64,000 bases of DNA from Emticicia oligotrophica DSM 17448 (GTDB taxonomy: Bacteria > Bacteroidota > Bacteroidia > Cytophagales > Spirosomataceae), in the NCBI RefSeq assembly GCF_000263195.1, contig NC_018748.1, forward strand, positions 4,464,001 to 4,528,000, in the 5' to 3' direction. Each line of letters opens with the position of its first letter. Within the stretch, counting starts at the first letter, position 1. Shown here in pieces: positions 1 through 9,956 of the stretch. Under the pieces are notes generated by a model, which had not been told where the DNA came from, did no database searches, and saw only the letters and a program-made list of their open reading frames with translations. Made by a program: the position numbers and the translations under genes.

Positions 1-1535
1 TTATTTTCAATATCACCATTAAATCCACCTGAAAAATCTTTTCGTACCTCTGCATCCGTTGGATTTTTAAAATTTTTCATCAAAAATTCTGTTCCATAAT
101 ACATTTGAGGCACCCCTCTAACGGTATAAAGCCATGTCAAACCTAACTTATATTTGTTAAAATCTTCTCCAATTACTGAGAAAAATCGGTCAGTATCATG
201 ATTTTCTACGAATGGTACAAGTTTTTCTGGATTTTGATATACCATGTCTTGGGCAAGGGTTGTGTATAGGCGATTTACACCTTCATTCCAACCAAAATTT
301 TCTTTCAAAGCAGTATTAATCGCACCTTGAACTTGGAAATCACAACTAGAAGGAAGATTACATTTGAATGGAATATTCAAGTTATTTTTTGTAAAGTAGG
401 CTTGGCTGATAACAGTATTAACTGCAGACTCTCCAAATAATAGCATGTTTGGATGTTCATCAAGAATAGCCTTATTGCAAGCATTCATGAAATCCATATC
501 ATTGTAGATGTAAGTATCAATTCTCCAAGCATCAATATTGAAATACTCGATGGTCCAGAGTGCATGTTGAATGAGGTAGGTTGCAAGAAGAGGGTCTTTT
601 TGATTCAAATCGGGCAAGAATGATGTAAACCAGCCTTCTTCTGTTACTTTTTTATCATATTTAGAGCCGTTTACATCAATTAATGGTTGGTCTTTGTATG
701 AAGTGTTTGTGTATTTATCCCAATTATGTAACCAACTTTTTCTTGGTAAATCCTTTACAAACCAAGCATCTTCACCTACATGGTTGTAAACAGCATCTTG
801 AATTATTTTTATGCCTTTTTTATGAGCTTCATTGATAAGTTTTTGATAAGCTGCATTTCCTCCAAATCTGCGGTCAATTTGGTAGTGGTCAGTGAAATGA
901 TAACCATGATATGAGCTTCTCATGGTTCCACCTTCATTAGTTTGGTGAGTATTATTTTCTACAACTGGTGTTAGCCAAAGAGCGGTAACTCCTAATTCGT
1001 TGAAATAATCAAGGTGGTTAATTATTCCTTGTAAATCACCTCCATGTCTCAACCATGGGCTTTTTCTATCGGCGTCTTTGTCAAACATATCATCAAACTT
1101 ATCATTTGATTCATCACCATTGGAAAAGCGGTCGGGCATCAATAAATACACCACATCTGCTTGCGAAACTGTTTGAGGCTTAGCTGTTCGGTTTTTTAGC
1201 TCGTAATTCATAATCGTACTTCCCGAACCATTCGAGAAAGTAAATTGAAGGTTTCCTGCTTTGGCGGCTTTGGAAATTTCCAAATCAATAAAAATATAAT
1301 TTGGATTTTCGGTGAGCTGAATTTTTTTTAGATTAACTCCAGTGTAGGGTTTGAGAGAAACTTTCGAACTACCCGTATTTTTGCCATAAACTAATATTTG
1401 CAGATTTGGGTTCTTCATGCCAACCCACCAATTTGTTGGGTTAATTCGTTGGATATCAGGTTTTTGAGAAAAAGCATAAGATAATATGCCTAATTGTACA
1501 AAAACAAGAAGGAGTAAACTTTTTGTCGCTTTCAT
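1..1535 (-). CDS. Neopullulanase/cyclomaltodextrinase-type GH13 glycosidase (partial, C-terminus off the left edge)
   Basis: Secreted or periplasmic alpha-glucan hydrolase of GH13, likely cleaving maltodextrins, cyclodextrins or pullulan. The start is the ATG at 1535-1533, followed by a signal peptide (MKATKSLLLLVFVQLGILSY). An N-terminal Ig-like cyclomaltodextrinase_N-type region with the family's NWWVGM motif covers about residues 25-120. The catalytic barrel follows, with nucleophile D340 (in WRID), acid/base E369 (in FGES) and D447 (in ENHD). About 511 residues are visible; family members run about 600-620, so the missing part is probably the end of the barrel and the C-terminal beta domain. 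It is transcribed away from the amylase and MFS transporter at 1639-4842, so the three probably form a divergent starch/maltodextrin locus resembling SusA systems. Family assignment is firm; exact substrate is inferred. Confidence 0.9.
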   Translation of the reverse strand, partial: MKATKSLLLLVFVQLGILSYAFSQKPDIQRINPTNWWVGMKNPNLQILVYGKNTGSSKVSLKPYTGVNLKKIQLTENPNYIFIDLEISKAAKAGNLQFTFSNGSGSTIMNYELKNRTAKPQTVSQADVVYLLMPDRFSNGDESNDKFDDMFDKDADRKSPWLRHGGDLQGIINHLDYFNELGVTALWLTPVVENNTHQTNEGGTMRSSYHGYHFTDHYQIDRRFGGNAAYQKLINEAHKKGIKIIQDAVYNHVGEDAWFVKDLPRKSWLHNWDKYTNTSYKDQPLIDVNGSKYDKKVTEEGWFTSFLPDLNQKDPLLATYLIQHALWTIEYFNIDAWRIDTYIYNDMDFMNACNKAILDEHPNMLLFGESAVNTVISQAYFTKNNLNIPFKCNLPSSCDFQVQGAINTALKENFGWNEGVNRLYTTLAQDMVYQNPEKLVPFVENHDTDRFFSVIGEDFNKYKLGLTWLYTVRGVPQMYYGTEFLMKNFKNPTDAEVRKDFSGGFNGDIEN

Positions 1536-1605
1536 AAGTGTTAAAGTATTCGTTTCAATGGCAAAATAACACAAACAAACTATTTTTTCATAAAAAAATC
1601 CTGTT

Positions 1606-1613
1606 TAGATTTG
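1606..1613 (+). promoter_or_regulatory. Possible Bacteroidota -7 box (TAGATTTG) for the amylase/MFS genes
   Basis: The octamer matches the TAnnTTTG -7 consensus of Bacteroidota primary-sigma promoters and sits 25 bases before the amylase start. No clear TTG -33 element is visible at the usual distance, so this is a weak call. Confidence 0.35.
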
Positions 1614-1638
1614 AAACTAACTTTAACCTTGCATAGAA

Positions 1639-3468
1639 ATGAATAAACTAATTGCGATTGCGTTTTTGGTGTTAAGCCATTTTGCATTAGCTCAAAAAAC
1701 AAAAAAAATGACCAAAGAAAATTCTAACTTACCTAAATCAGACAAATTAGTAGTATATCAAATTTACACTCGCCTTTTTGGAAACCTTAAAACAACCAAC
1801 AAGTTTTATGGGAGTATCGAAGAGAATGGGTGTGGAAAGTTTAATGATATTAATGATAAAGCATTAAGCGAACTAAAAAAGTTTGGGGTATCTCATGTTT
1901 GGTTTACTGGGGTTATTGAACATGCAACCATGACCGACTACTCAAATTACGGTATCCCTCAAGATAATCCATTAGTGGTTAAAGGAATCGCTGGTTCGCC
2001 ATACGCCATTAAAGATTATTATGATGTTGACCCTGATTTGGCGGTTGATGTGAAAAATCGTATGAAAGAATTTGAGGCATTGGTAAAGAGAAGTCATAAT
2101 AATGGTTTGAAGGTTTTGATTGATTGTGTGCCTAATCACGTTGCAAGAAGTTATCATTCTGACCAAAAACCGAAAGGTGTTAAAGATTTTGGCGAAAATG
2201 ACGATAAAACTAAGTCTTTTGATGCCAATAATAACTTTTATTACATCAAAGACCAGATGTTTGTTGTTCCAGGTGAAGTAAATCCTCCAATAGTTCCCAA
2301 AGAAAACTACACTGAAATACCAGCAAAAGCTACTGGAAATGATGTTTTTTCGGCAAAACCGAGCATCAATGATTGGTTTGAAACAATAAAATTAAATTAC
2401 GGGGTAGATTATCTGAATAATAGGAAACAACATTTTGAGCCAATTCCAAGTACTTGGCTTAAAATGCGTGATATTTTGACTTATTGGGCAAAAAAAGGAG
2501 TTGATGGATTCAGATGTGACATGGCAGAAATGGTTCCTTTTGAGTTTTGGGGTTGGGTAATTCCTGAAATTAAAAAAGTAAATCCAGAAATTATTTTTAT
2601 CGCAGAGATTTACAATCCACAAACCTATCGTCAGTATCTTTTCCAAGGAAAATTTGATTATTTGTACGATAAAGTTGGTTTGTATGATGCATTACGTCGA
2701 TTAATGGAAGGGCATGGGAATGCCAACGATATTACTAAAGTATGGCAAAATGAATCAGGTGATTTTTCTAATAGAATGTTAAGATTTCTTGAAAATCATG
2801 ATGAGCAAAGAATTGCTTCAAAATATTTTGCCAATGACCCATTCCGTGCCATTCCAGCAATGGTTGTAAGTTCGGCTTTGCACACTGGCCCAGTAATGCT
2901 ATATTTTGGACAGGAAGTCGGAGTTAAACCTACAATGGCAGAGGGATTTAGTGGTGAAGATGGTCGAACAACAATGTTTGATTATTGGGGTGTTCCTGAA
3001 TTTCAGAATTGGGTAAATAATCACCAATACGACGGTGGCAGACTTAGTGAACAACAAAAGTCACTTAGAAAAATATACGCTGATATTTTGAAGTTTGCAT
3101 CTGAGAATGAAGCGGTATCGCAAGGAAAGTTCTATGATTTACAATATGTAAATAGTAATGGACAAACCGTTAATTACAACGACCAAAAAATATTTAGCTA
3201 TTTGAGATTTACAGATAAACAAAAATTATTGTTTATTTGCAACTTTGACTTAGAAAAATCATATTCAACTGGTGTTTTTATTCCACAAGGTGCTTGGGAA
3301 ATGATGAAAATTAATCCAAATGGTCCAGTCAGCTATTCTTTAAAAGAAGTTTTTTCTAAGGATAGAAATAGTACAGAGATTAATCAACAAACAAAATCTA
3401 TTTCTACTAAGGAAGCAATTAGACTTACGCTTGAACCCAATAGTGTAACTATTTTAGAGATTAGATAA
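1639..3468 (+). CDS. Secreted GH13 alpha-amylase family glycosidase
   Basis: Alpha-glucan hydrolase with a signal peptide (residues 1-18, ending ALA before Q19). The GH13 conserved regions are in order: DCVPNH near residue 162, DGFRCD with nucleophile D294, FIAEIY with acid/base E323, and ENHDEQ with D388. The catalytic triad is therefore intact. Length 609 is normal for the family, and the C-terminal ~90 residues look like the usual all-beta domain. The MFS transporter begins 36 bases downstream on the same strand, so the two are likely co-transcribed: this enzyme releases short oligosaccharides and the transporter imports them. It is divergent from the neopullulanase-like gene at 1535. The exact linkage specificity cannot be read from sequence. 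Confidence 0.92.
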   Translation: MNKLIAIAFLVLSHFALAQKTKKMTKENSNLPKSDKLVVYQIYTRLFGNLKTTNKFYGSIEENGCGKFNDINDKALSELKKFGVSHVWFTGVIEHATMTDYSNYGIPQDNPLVVKGIAGSPYAIKDYYDVDPDLAVDVKNRMKEFEALVKRSHNNGLKVLIDCVPNHVARSYHSDQKPKGVKDFGENDDKTKSFDANNNFYYIKDQMFVVPGEVNPPIVPKENYTEIPAKATGNDVFSAKPSINDWFETIKLNYGVDYLNNRKQHFEPIPSTWLKMRDILTYWAKKGVDGFRCDMAEMVPFEFWGWVIPEIKKVNPEIIFIAEIYNPQTYRQYLFQGKFDYLYDKVGLYDALRRLMEGHGNANDITKVWQNESGDFSNRMLRFLENHDEQRIASKYFANDPFRAIPAMVVSSALHTGPVMLYFGQEVGVKPTMAEGFSGEDGRTTMFDYWGVPEFQNWVNNHQYDGGRLSEQQKSLRKIYADILKFASENEAVSQGKFYDLQYVNSNGQTVNYNDQKIFSYLRFTDKQKLLFICNFDLEKSYSTGVFIPQGAWEMMKINPNGPVSYSLKEVFSKDRNSTEINQQTKSISTKEAIRLTLEPNSVTILEIR

Positions 3469-3504
3469 TCGAAACAGAAAATTTACTTTAACCTATTCAA
3501 ACTA

Positions 3505-4842
3505 ATGACTACAAAAAAAGGCAAACCATTATTATCATTTTGGCAAATTTGGAATATGAGTATCGGATTTTTGGGTATTCAAATGGGTTTTGCCCTTCAA
3601 AATGCCAATGCAAGCCGAATTTTACAAACTTTTGGGGCTGATGTTGAACATTTGTCTTGGTTTTGGCTTGTTGCACCATTTACGGGTATGATAATTCAGC
3701 CAATAATTGGACATTACAGTGATAAAACTTGGACCAAACTCGGCAGAAGACGTCCATTCTTCCTAGCAGGGGCAATTTTGGCAACAATAGGCCTTATTTT
3801 AATGCCTAATGCAGATTTATTCGTTGATTTTCTTCCAGCTTTGTGGGTAGGAGCAGGCTTCCTAATGATGATGGATGCATCATTTAATGTGGCTATGGAG
3901 CCATTTAGAGCATTAGTGGCTGATAAACTTAACAATTCTCAACAAACTTTAGGTTTTTCAATTCAAACAGTTTTGATTGGAATTGGAGCGGTGGTAGGTT
4001 CTTGGTTGCCTTATGTTTTGACAGAATGGTTCGGATTTGAAAAAACTACTGAGGCTGGGAAAGTACCATTTAGCCTTGTTTTCTCTTTTATTGTTGGGGC
4101 ATTTTTCTTGTTAACCTGTATTATTTGGACAATCATAAAAACCCCTGAATATTCTCCAAAAGAACAAGCAGAATTTGAAGGCGACGAACACGTAGAAGAG
4201 GAACAAAGTAGTTTTTTCGATATTTTCAAAGATTTTGGCAACATGCCCAAAACTATGAAACAATTGGGTATTGTACAGTTTTTTTCATGGTTTGGGTTGT
4301 TTTCAATGTGGGTTTTTATGACACGTGCAATCGCACAACATATTTATAATTTACCCGCTGATGATTCAAGTTCAGAACAATTCAATAATGCAGCTAACTG
4401 GGTTGGTGTAATTTTTGGTGTTTATAATGCGGTTTCGGCTATTTATGCATTTATGTTACCTAAGATTGCAGAAAATGTTGGAAAGAAAAGAACACATGCT
4501 TATTCACTTTTAATTGGGGGAATTAGTCTGATTTCAATTTATTTCATCACAGATTATCGTTGGTTAATACTCCCAATGATAGGTGTGGGCTTTGCTTGGG
4601 CTAGTATTTTAGCAATGCCTTACGCCATTTTGGCAGGAGCAATTCCCGCAAAAAAAATGGGTATTTATATGGGCATTTTTAATTTCTTCATTACAATTCC
4701 ACAAATTGTCAATGGAATAATTGGTGGACCAATTGTGAAATATCTATATAATAATCAAGCTATTTATGCCATTATAGGTGGGGGAGTTTGTTTTTTATTG
4801 GCGGCATTTAGTGTAAGATTTGTTGAAGAAAAAATAGACTAG
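3505..4842 (+). CDS. MFS sugar transporter (SLC45/GPH-like, probable maltose or maltodextrin uptake)
   Basis: Inner-membrane major facilitator of 445 residues with about 12 hydrophobic segments. The first half carries the cytoplasmic-loop signature G-x-x-S-D-x-x-W-x-x-x-GRRRP (around residues 70-85), typical of the SLC45/GPH sugar-cation symporters. An acidic loop with several Glu (about residues 215-235) separates the two six-helix halves. It follows the GH13 amylase by 36 bases and ends just before an intrinsic terminator at 4859, so it closes this operon. Context suggests proton-coupled uptake of maltose or maltodextrin; the transport class is clear, the substrate is inferred. Confidence 0.85.
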   Translation: MTTKKGKPLLSFWQIWNMSIGFLGIQMGFALQNANASRILQTFGADVEHLSWFWLVAPFTGMIIQPIIGHYSDKTWTKLGRRRPFFLAGAILATIGLILMPNADLFVDFLPALWVGAGFLMMMDASFNVAMEPFRALVADKLNNSQQTLGFSIQTVLIGIGAVVGSWLPYVLTEWFGFEKTTEAGKVPFSLVFSFIVGAFFLLTCIIWTIIKTPEYSPKEQAEFEGDEHVEEEQSSFFDIFKDFGNMPKTMKQLGIVQFFSWFGLFSMWVFMTRAIAQHIYNLPADDSSSEQFNNAANWVGVIFGVYNAVSAIYAFMLPKIAENVGKKRTHAYSLLIGGISLISIYFITDYRWLILPMIGVGFAWASILAMPYAILAGAIPAKKMGIYMGIFNFFITIPQIVNGIIGGPIVKYLYNNQAIYAIIGGGVCFLLAAFSVRFVEEKID

Positions 4843-4858
4843 TATTTTTTAGATTAAG

Positions 4859-4888
4859 AAAGCCTTCATTGAGTAAATGAAGGCTTTT
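4859..4888 (+). terminator. Intrinsic terminator after the MFS transporter
   Basis: A 12-bp stem (arms about 4859-4870 and 4876-4887, 5-base loop) leads into a short T-run. It lies 17 bases past the transporter stop. Confidence 0.8.
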
Positions 4889-5014
4889 GTCGATTAATAG
4901 CCTAACTAAGTCTCGGTTTATATTTGATTTATCTTAAACGAAATCGTTTTTGGATGATTTTTAATATAATTGTATTGAAACTTACTAACTTACCTATTAC
5001 ACTTAAAGACAAAC

Positions 5015-6031
5015 ATGTTTAAAAATCGATTTATTTATTTTGTCCTTCACATTGTAATGTGGATTGGATACACAGCCCTACCACTGTTAAACGCTTTTCA
5101 AAATGATTCGGCAAGGTCTAGGGTAAATCCATATACAAATACAACCTACTGGCTATATGTTTCAGTTTCTTCAATAGTTTTATTTTACGTAAATTCTGAG
5201 GTTTTATTCGCTAAAATCTATAAAAAACAGCCAATTCGATATTTCTTAGGCGTTGTAGCTTTGATTTTAGTGCTACTTTGGGGACGTTTTTTTGTTAGAA
5301 TTACCTTTGTAGGTAGCGATATCAACAAATCATTATTTTACGTAAATGCTTTCATTCAATATCTATATGTTTTTGGAATTAGTGCTTCTTATTGTTTCTT
5401 CTCTGATTACCAAAAACAACAAGAAATTCAACGTGAGAATGAAAATGAACGATTGAAATCAGAATTATCGTTCTTACGTTCTCAAATTTCCCCGCATTTC
5501 ATGTTTAATTTGATGAATAGTTTGGTTTCATTGAATAGAAAAAAATCGGATATGGTAGAGCCTGTTTTGCTTAAGATGTCGGATTTGTTGAGATATATGC
5601 TTTATGAAAAAGATGACAAGAGAATTTCCTTGGAAAATGAGGTGAAATATCTTTCTAATTATATTGATTTACAAAAGGTACGCTTTGGAGACTATGTAAA
5701 CATTGAGTTCGAAGTAAATAATTCGGGTAGCAGTAAGAGTATCGAACCAATGTTATTGATTCCTTTTGTAGAAAATGCTTTCAAACATGGCGTAGGGATG
5801 ATAGAAAATCCATTCATTAGAGTTGAGTTAGATGCAAATGAAAGCGAATTGAAATTTAAAGTAAGTAATAAGTTTAGTAATGATAAAAAGGAAATCAAAG
5901 ACGGAGCTTCTGGAATTGGTTTAAACAATGTAAAGCGAAGATTAGAACTTTTGTATCCTAAGCAATATGAATTGGCGGTTTCAGAAAGTGATAATTTATA
6001 TACAACCGATTTAAAACTAAAATTTAAGTAA
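5015..6031 (+). CDS. LytS/YehU-type sensor histidine kinase
   Basis: Membrane sensor kinase of the His_kinase (PF06580) family. Four hydrophobic segments in the first ~135 residues form the membrane sensor, followed by a short coiled linker and the dimerisation/phosphoacceptor region with H161 in the motif ISPHFMFN. The HATPase_c part has the N-box VENAFKHG and the glycine box GIGLNNVKRRLELLY. Length 338 is typical. The LytTR response regulator starts 162 bases downstream and is the obvious partner. No stimulus-binding domain is recognisable, so the signal is unknown. Confidence 0.92.
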   Translation: MFKNRFIYFVLHIVMWIGYTALPLLNAFQNDSARSRVNPYTNTTYWLYVSVSSIVLFYVNSEVLFAKIYKKQPIRYFLGVVALILVLLWGRFFVRITFVGSDINKSLFYVNAFIQYLYVFGISASYCFFSDYQKQQEIQRENENERLKSELSFLRSQISPHFMFNLMNSLVSLNRKKSDMVEPVLLKMSDLLRYMLYEKDDKRISLENEVKYLSNYIDLQKVRFGDYVNIEFEVNNSGSSKSIEPMLLIPFVENAFKHGVGMIENPFIRVELDANESELKFKVSNKFSNDKKEIKDGASGIGLNNVKRRLELLYPKQYELAVSESDNLYTTDLKLKFK

Positions 6032-6193
6032 ATTCTCTACATTTTAATTGAATTCTTTCTTACTTTTATTCTAGCAAGATGATTTTTATTCTGTCTAATG
6101 CAGGTTTCTTGTGATTTTTTTTGAAACATTGATTGATAGGTAGAATTTAACTATACAAACCTATTATTAATCTAAACGAGCTTAATTGCTTTA

Positions 6194-6922
6194 ATGAATA
6201 TGCGTTGTATCGCGGTTGATGACGAACCATTAGCACTTGATTTACTTGAGGATAATATAAATCAAGTTCCATTTCTTGAATTAGTAGGAAGATGTAAAAA
6301 TGCATTTGATGCTATTGAACTAATTCAAAAAGAAAAAGCTGAAAATAGAAATATTGATTTAATTTTTCTGGATATTCAAATGCCAGGGATAACGGGAGTG
6401 CAGTTTGTAAAAAGTATGGTTTCTAACCCAATGATTATTTTTATAACTGCTTATGACCAGTTTGCTATTGAAGGATTTGACTTAAACGTCATTGACTATT
6501 TATTGAAACCTGTATCCTTTGAAAGATTTCTTAAGGCCTGTAATAGGGCAAATGAACTTTTCCAACTTAAAGAAAGTTCGGGAAATCCGAAGGTTTTAAC
6601 ACCAGATGAACATTTTTTTGTTAATGCTGAGTACTCTTTAGTTAAGGTTAAATATGCTGAAATTCTGTATATTGAAGGGTTAAAAGATTATATAAAAATA
6701 TATGTTGCTTCACAGCCAAGACCCATAATTACGAGAATGACCATGAAGAGTATTGAAGAGAAATTTGCTTCATTGCCCTTTATGCGTGTACACAAATCTT
6801 ACATCGTTTCATTAAATAAAATTGAATCTATACGTAATTTAAAAATCAGTATTGGTCAACATTTGATACCTGTAAGCGAACAATTTTCCGATGAATTATT
6901 ACGAAGAATTGGTAGTAAGTAA
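6194..6922 (+). CDS. LytTR-family DNA-binding response regulator
   Basis: Two-domain regulator of 242 residues. The N-terminal receiver has the acidic pocket (DDEPLA near residue 10), phosphoacceptor D60 (in FLDIQMPG) and the KPVSFERF lysine near residue 107. The C-terminal LytTR DNA-binding domain occupies about residues 140-240. It lies directly after the LytS-like kinase on the same strand. The 162-base gap between them contains no hairpin that I can recognise, so co-transcription is possible. Target genes are not evident; neighbouring operons show no shared direct-repeat site that I could identify. Confidence 0.92.
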   Translation: MNMRCIAVDDEPLALDLLEDNINQVPFLELVGRCKNAFDAIELIQKEKAENRNIDLIFLDIQMPGITGVQFVKSMVSNPMIIFITAYDQFAIEGFDLNVIDYLLKPVSFERFLKACNRANELFQLKESSGNPKVLTPDEHFFVNAEYSLVKVKYAEILYIEGLKDYIKIYVASQPRPIITRMTMKSIEEKFASLPFMRVHKSYIVSLNKIESIRNLKISIGQHLIPVSEQFSDELLRRIGSK

Positions 6923-7121
6923 TATAGTCGCAGAATTTAGGGGTTTTGTCTCATGTCTTTTGCAAGTTCTTAATTAACTATTATTTTCGTGACATAGATG
7001 ATTATAAAGTAAAGGACGAAGGGATGCTTGAAATAATCGTCATTTATGGATGTAGGAAATGATTATGTTTACAGTTTAGTTTTGGAGTAATTAACGACTC
7101 ATAAATAATAGGTTAGTACTT

Positions 7122-7154
7122 AAAACTCGCGGGCTTTGCATGCGAGTTTTTTTT
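7122..7154 (+). terminator. Intrinsic terminator immediately before the aminotransferase gene
   Basis: A 9-bp perfect stem (7122-7130 with 7142-7150, 11-base loop) is followed by a run of T to 7154. It ends about 30 bases before the chosen start of the aminotransferase, about 200 bases after the response regulator. It may terminate that operon or attenuate the next gene. Confidence 0.75.
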
Positions 7155-7185
7155 GTGCCAAATTTGCAAGAAAATGAATTTACTT

Positions 7186-8355
7186 ATGACTACCCGTCAA
7201 CTCTTTTTACAAAATTTAGCACAAACATCTGAATTTCCTCTAGCACTTGAAATTGAAAAGGCAGAAGGTATCTATTTGTATTCGGATAATAAGAAATATA
7301 TAGATTTAATATCTGGCATTGGAGTAAGTAATGTAGGGCATCGACACCCTAAAGTTATTCAAGCTATACAGAGTCAATTAGATAAGTACATGCACTTGAT
7401 GGTCTATGGTGAGTATATTCAGACGCCACAGGTATTGTTAGCAGATGCCATTTGTCAAACTTTGAAAAGTACAAATTTAGATAATGTTTATTTTACAAAT
7501 TCGGGGACAGAGGCAGTTGAGGGGGCTATGAAATTAGCCAAACGATATACTAAACGAACACAAATTATTTCTTGCAATAGAGCTTATCATGGTTCAACTC
7601 AAGGGGCATTGTCATTGGGAGATGAACATTTTAAGCGTAATTATCGTCCCTTGTTATCTTCCATTGAAAAAATTGAGAGAAATCGTTTTGAAGATTTGGC
7701 GAAAGTAAACAAGCATACAGCGGCTGTTTTTTATGAACCAATTGGGGGTGAAGCTGGTGTAATTCCAAGTGATTTAGATTATATAATTGCATTAAGAGAA
7801 AAGTGTAATGAAGTGGGAGCCTTGCTTGTTTTTGACGAAATTCAATCAGGTTTTGGACGTACTGGAAAATTTTGGGCATTTGAGTATTATAATGTTGTGC
7901 CAGATATCTTACTTTGTGCTAAAGGAATGGGCGGGGGAATGCCCATTGGAGCATTTATTGCATCTCAAAAAATCATGTCTGTTTTTAAAAATAATCCAAT
8001 ATTAGGGCACATTACTACCTTTGGAGGGCATCCAGTTAGTTGTGCCGCATCTTTGGCAACTTTAAAGGTTATTCATGAAGAATGTTTATTGATTGATGTT
8101 GAAAAAAAATCACAGTTATTTAAAGAACTATTAGTTCACCCTAAAATCAAGCAAGTAAGAGGTGTTGGACTCATGTTGGCTGCAGAGTTTGAAAGCTTTG
8201 ATGTATTAAAGCCAATTATTGATAAAGCCATCGAAAAAGGTGTGATAACTGATTGGTTTTTATATTGTGATAATTCTATGAGAATTGCTCCCCCATTGAT
8301 TATTACCGAGGATGAAATAAAATTTGCCTGTGAAGTCATATTGAGTTCAATATAA
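7186..8355 (+). CDS. Class III PLP-dependent aminotransferase
   Basis: Cytoplasmic aminotransferase of the acetylornithine/4-aminobutyrate/ornithine group. The PLP-binding features are the SGTEAVEGAMKLAKRYT region near residue 100, the FDEIQSGFGRTGKFWAFE segment, and the Schiff-base lysine K246 in CAKGMGGGMPIGAF. I chose the ATG at 7186 because the protein then begins MTTRQLFLQ, as Bacteroidota relatives do; an ATG at 7174 is also possible. A TTG at 7153 is in frame but lies in the T-run of a terminator hairpin, so it is unlikely. The gene is alone between two hairpins. The amino donor cannot be told from sequence. Confidence 0.88.
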   Translation: MTTRQLFLQNLAQTSEFPLALEIEKAEGIYLYSDNKKYIDLISGIGVSNVGHRHPKVIQAIQSQLDKYMHLMVYGEYIQTPQVLLADAICQTLKSTNLDNVYFTNSGTEAVEGAMKLAKRYTKRTQIISCNRAYHGSTQGALSLGDEHFKRNYRPLLSSIEKIERNRFEDLAKVNKHTAAVFYEPIGGEAGVIPSDLDYIIALREKCNEVGALLVFDEIQSGFGRTGKFWAFEYYNVVPDILLCAKGMGGGMPIGAFIASQKIMSVFKNNPILGHITTFGGHPVSCAASLATLKVIHEECLLIDVEKKSQLFKELLVHPKIKQVRGVGLMLAAEFESFDVLKPIIDKAIEKGVITDWFLYCDNSMRIAPPLIITEDEIKFACEVILSSI

Positions 8356-8386
8356 GTATAAGACCGTCAGAAAACTGTCTTATACT
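8355..8386. terminator. Inverted repeat between convergent genes
   Basis: A perfect 10-bp stem (8355-8364 with 8377-8386, 12-base loop) sits between the convergent aminotransferase and DUF1501 genes and overlaps the stop codon of the latter. Neither side has a strong T-run, so terminator function is plausible but not certain. Confidence 0.5.
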
Positions 8387-9938
8387 ATTTCATCATTCTA
8401 TGAATTTGTTGCATTGAGTTATTTTGAAGTCTAGCAAAATACATTCCACTGCTATAATTACTTGTATCAATCGTAATTGAATGAATTCCAGCTTCATATT
8501 CGTTATCAATCGGAACAGCAACTAATCTGCCAATATTATCAAATATCTGAATCATTGTATGTCCACCTAAAGTTTTGAATCTAATTGTTGTTGAATCAGA
8601 GAATGGGTTTGGATAATTGCTCAATAATTCTTCATTTAAAATGGTTGGCTCATTTGCTGTAATTTTACCACAGGCTTGTGGTTGAATGAGTGGTAAAGGT
8701 TGGAAGTCTTTCAATAATACATCATTAACGTATGCTTCATCTAGACAAAACCATTGGGTTAAAATAGAAGCATAAACAGAACGAAAATCATATTGCATCG
8801 TAATGTTATCGTTTGCGTTGGGTGTTGCTGAAATATCGGCACTTTTACCTAATACTATTGGATTAACCAAATCTCCAAATAAAAACATTGGGGCAGCGGC
8901 TCCGTGGTCAGTTCCTCCACTTGCATTAGATTTAATTCTTCTGCCAAACTCCGAATAGGTAACACCTAATACCCTTTTTGATGCCCCCATTCCCACTAAA
9001 TCTTGATGAAATGCTTTGATTGCCTCTGTAACAGTTTTCAATAAATTTGCATGTGTTCCCGTGGTTGTATCGAGGGTATTTACCTGATTACTGTGGGTGT
9101 CAAATCCATTTATATTGACAAAATAAATTTTAGTTTTAAGCCCGCCTCCTAAGAGTTGTGCAACAATTTTTAATTGTCCTGCCAAACTGGAGTTTGGATA
9201 GGTGACTTGTTTGGTAACCTTAGAAGCTGCATTTTTAATGGAATTCGCATATAAATTTGTCTGATTCGCAACTTCACGAAGGTATTTTAACTCTTTTCCA
9301 GCTAAAGTATTAGGTACACTTTCAACCTTATTAGAAATTAAGTCGTAAAAATTGGATGGATTTGATATTGCCATACCCATTGATCTGATCGGGCCTTGGA
9401 GTGCAGTACTTACGACAGATCCAATTTGAATGGCTAATGGGTCTGGATTTCTTTGATTTGGATAACCAGTCGGGTAATTAGGGTTTTCGATTGCTAAGTA
9501 CCTTCCTGCCCAACCATTATTTATAAAAACGTTTGAATCAGATGCAGAATTCCAAATATCTGTAGCTCTAAAATGAGAAAAGTTTGGATTTGGATAGCCC
9601 ACCCCTTGTATTAATGCTGCTTTTCCCTCCTTAAACATGGTCTGCAAAGGAGTCATTGATGGATTCAGACCTAAGGTATCATTTTGTGGAATACTTAACA
9701 ATTTATTTTTAGGAATTGCAATATTTGTTCTTGCGTTTTGATATAGGGCATATTTATCAATCGGAATGACAGTGTTTAGCCCATCGTTTCCACCCGATAA
9801 TTGTATAACCACCAAAACGTTATCATCCCCAATCGTATTTTCATCAATATTGCCAAATGCTTTAAACGAAATTCCATTTATCAATGCTGGCATTACTACA
9901 CCAGTGAAGGTATTTTGTAAAAAATCTCTACGTTTCAT
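8385..9938 (-). CDS. DUF1501 family secreted protein with T9SS C-terminal sorting domain
   Basis: Exported protein of 517 residues. The N-terminus MKRRDFLQ plus a hydrophobic stretch resembles a Tat-type leader. DUF1501 covers about residues 35-420, with the family's VVIQLSGGNDGLNTVIP, NINGFDTHSNQ and GRRIKSNASGGTDHGAAAP segments; this fold is related to sulfatases/phosphatases, but the reaction is unknown. The last ~80 residues form a type A T9SS sorting domain beginning LLSNYPNPFSDSTTIRF and containing GMYFARLQ. The DUF1800 gene ends 18 bases upstream on the same strand; this pair recurs across Bacteroidota, Planctomycetes and Proteobacteria. Surface or secreted localisation through T9SS is a strong inference. 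Confidence 0.9.
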   Translation of the reverse strand: MKRRDFLQNTFTGVVMPALINGISFKAFGNIDENTIGDDNVLVVIQLSGGNDGLNTVIPIDKYALYQNARTNIAIPKNKLLSIPQNDTLGLNPSMTPLQTMFKEGKAALIQGVGYPNPNFSHFRATDIWNSASDSNVFINNGWAGRYLAIENPNYPTGYPNQRNPDPLAIQIGSVVSTALQGPIRSMGMAISNPSNFYDLISNKVESVPNTLAGKELKYLREVANQTNLYANSIKNAASKVTKQVTYPNSSLAGQLKIVAQLLGGGLKTKIYFVNINGFDTHSNQVNTLDTTTGTHANLLKTVTEAIKAFHQDLVGMGASKRVLGVTYSEFGRRIKSNASGGTDHGAAAPMFLFGDLVNPIVLGKSADISATPNANDNITMQYDFRSVYASILTQWFCLDEAYVNDVLLKDFQPLPLIQPQACGKITANEPTILNEELLSNYPNPFSDSTTIRFKTLGGHTMIQIFDNIGRLVAVPIDNEYEAGIHSITIDTSNYSSGMYFARLQNNSMQQIHRMMK

Positions 9939-9956
9939 TTTGAATGACTATTAAGA

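Noticed and set aside
7153-7185. In-frame TTG and upstream residues as the start of the aminotransferase
   Set aside because: The TTG overlaps the T-run of a strong terminator hairpin, and the family begins at MTTRQLF-like text, so the start was placed at 7186.
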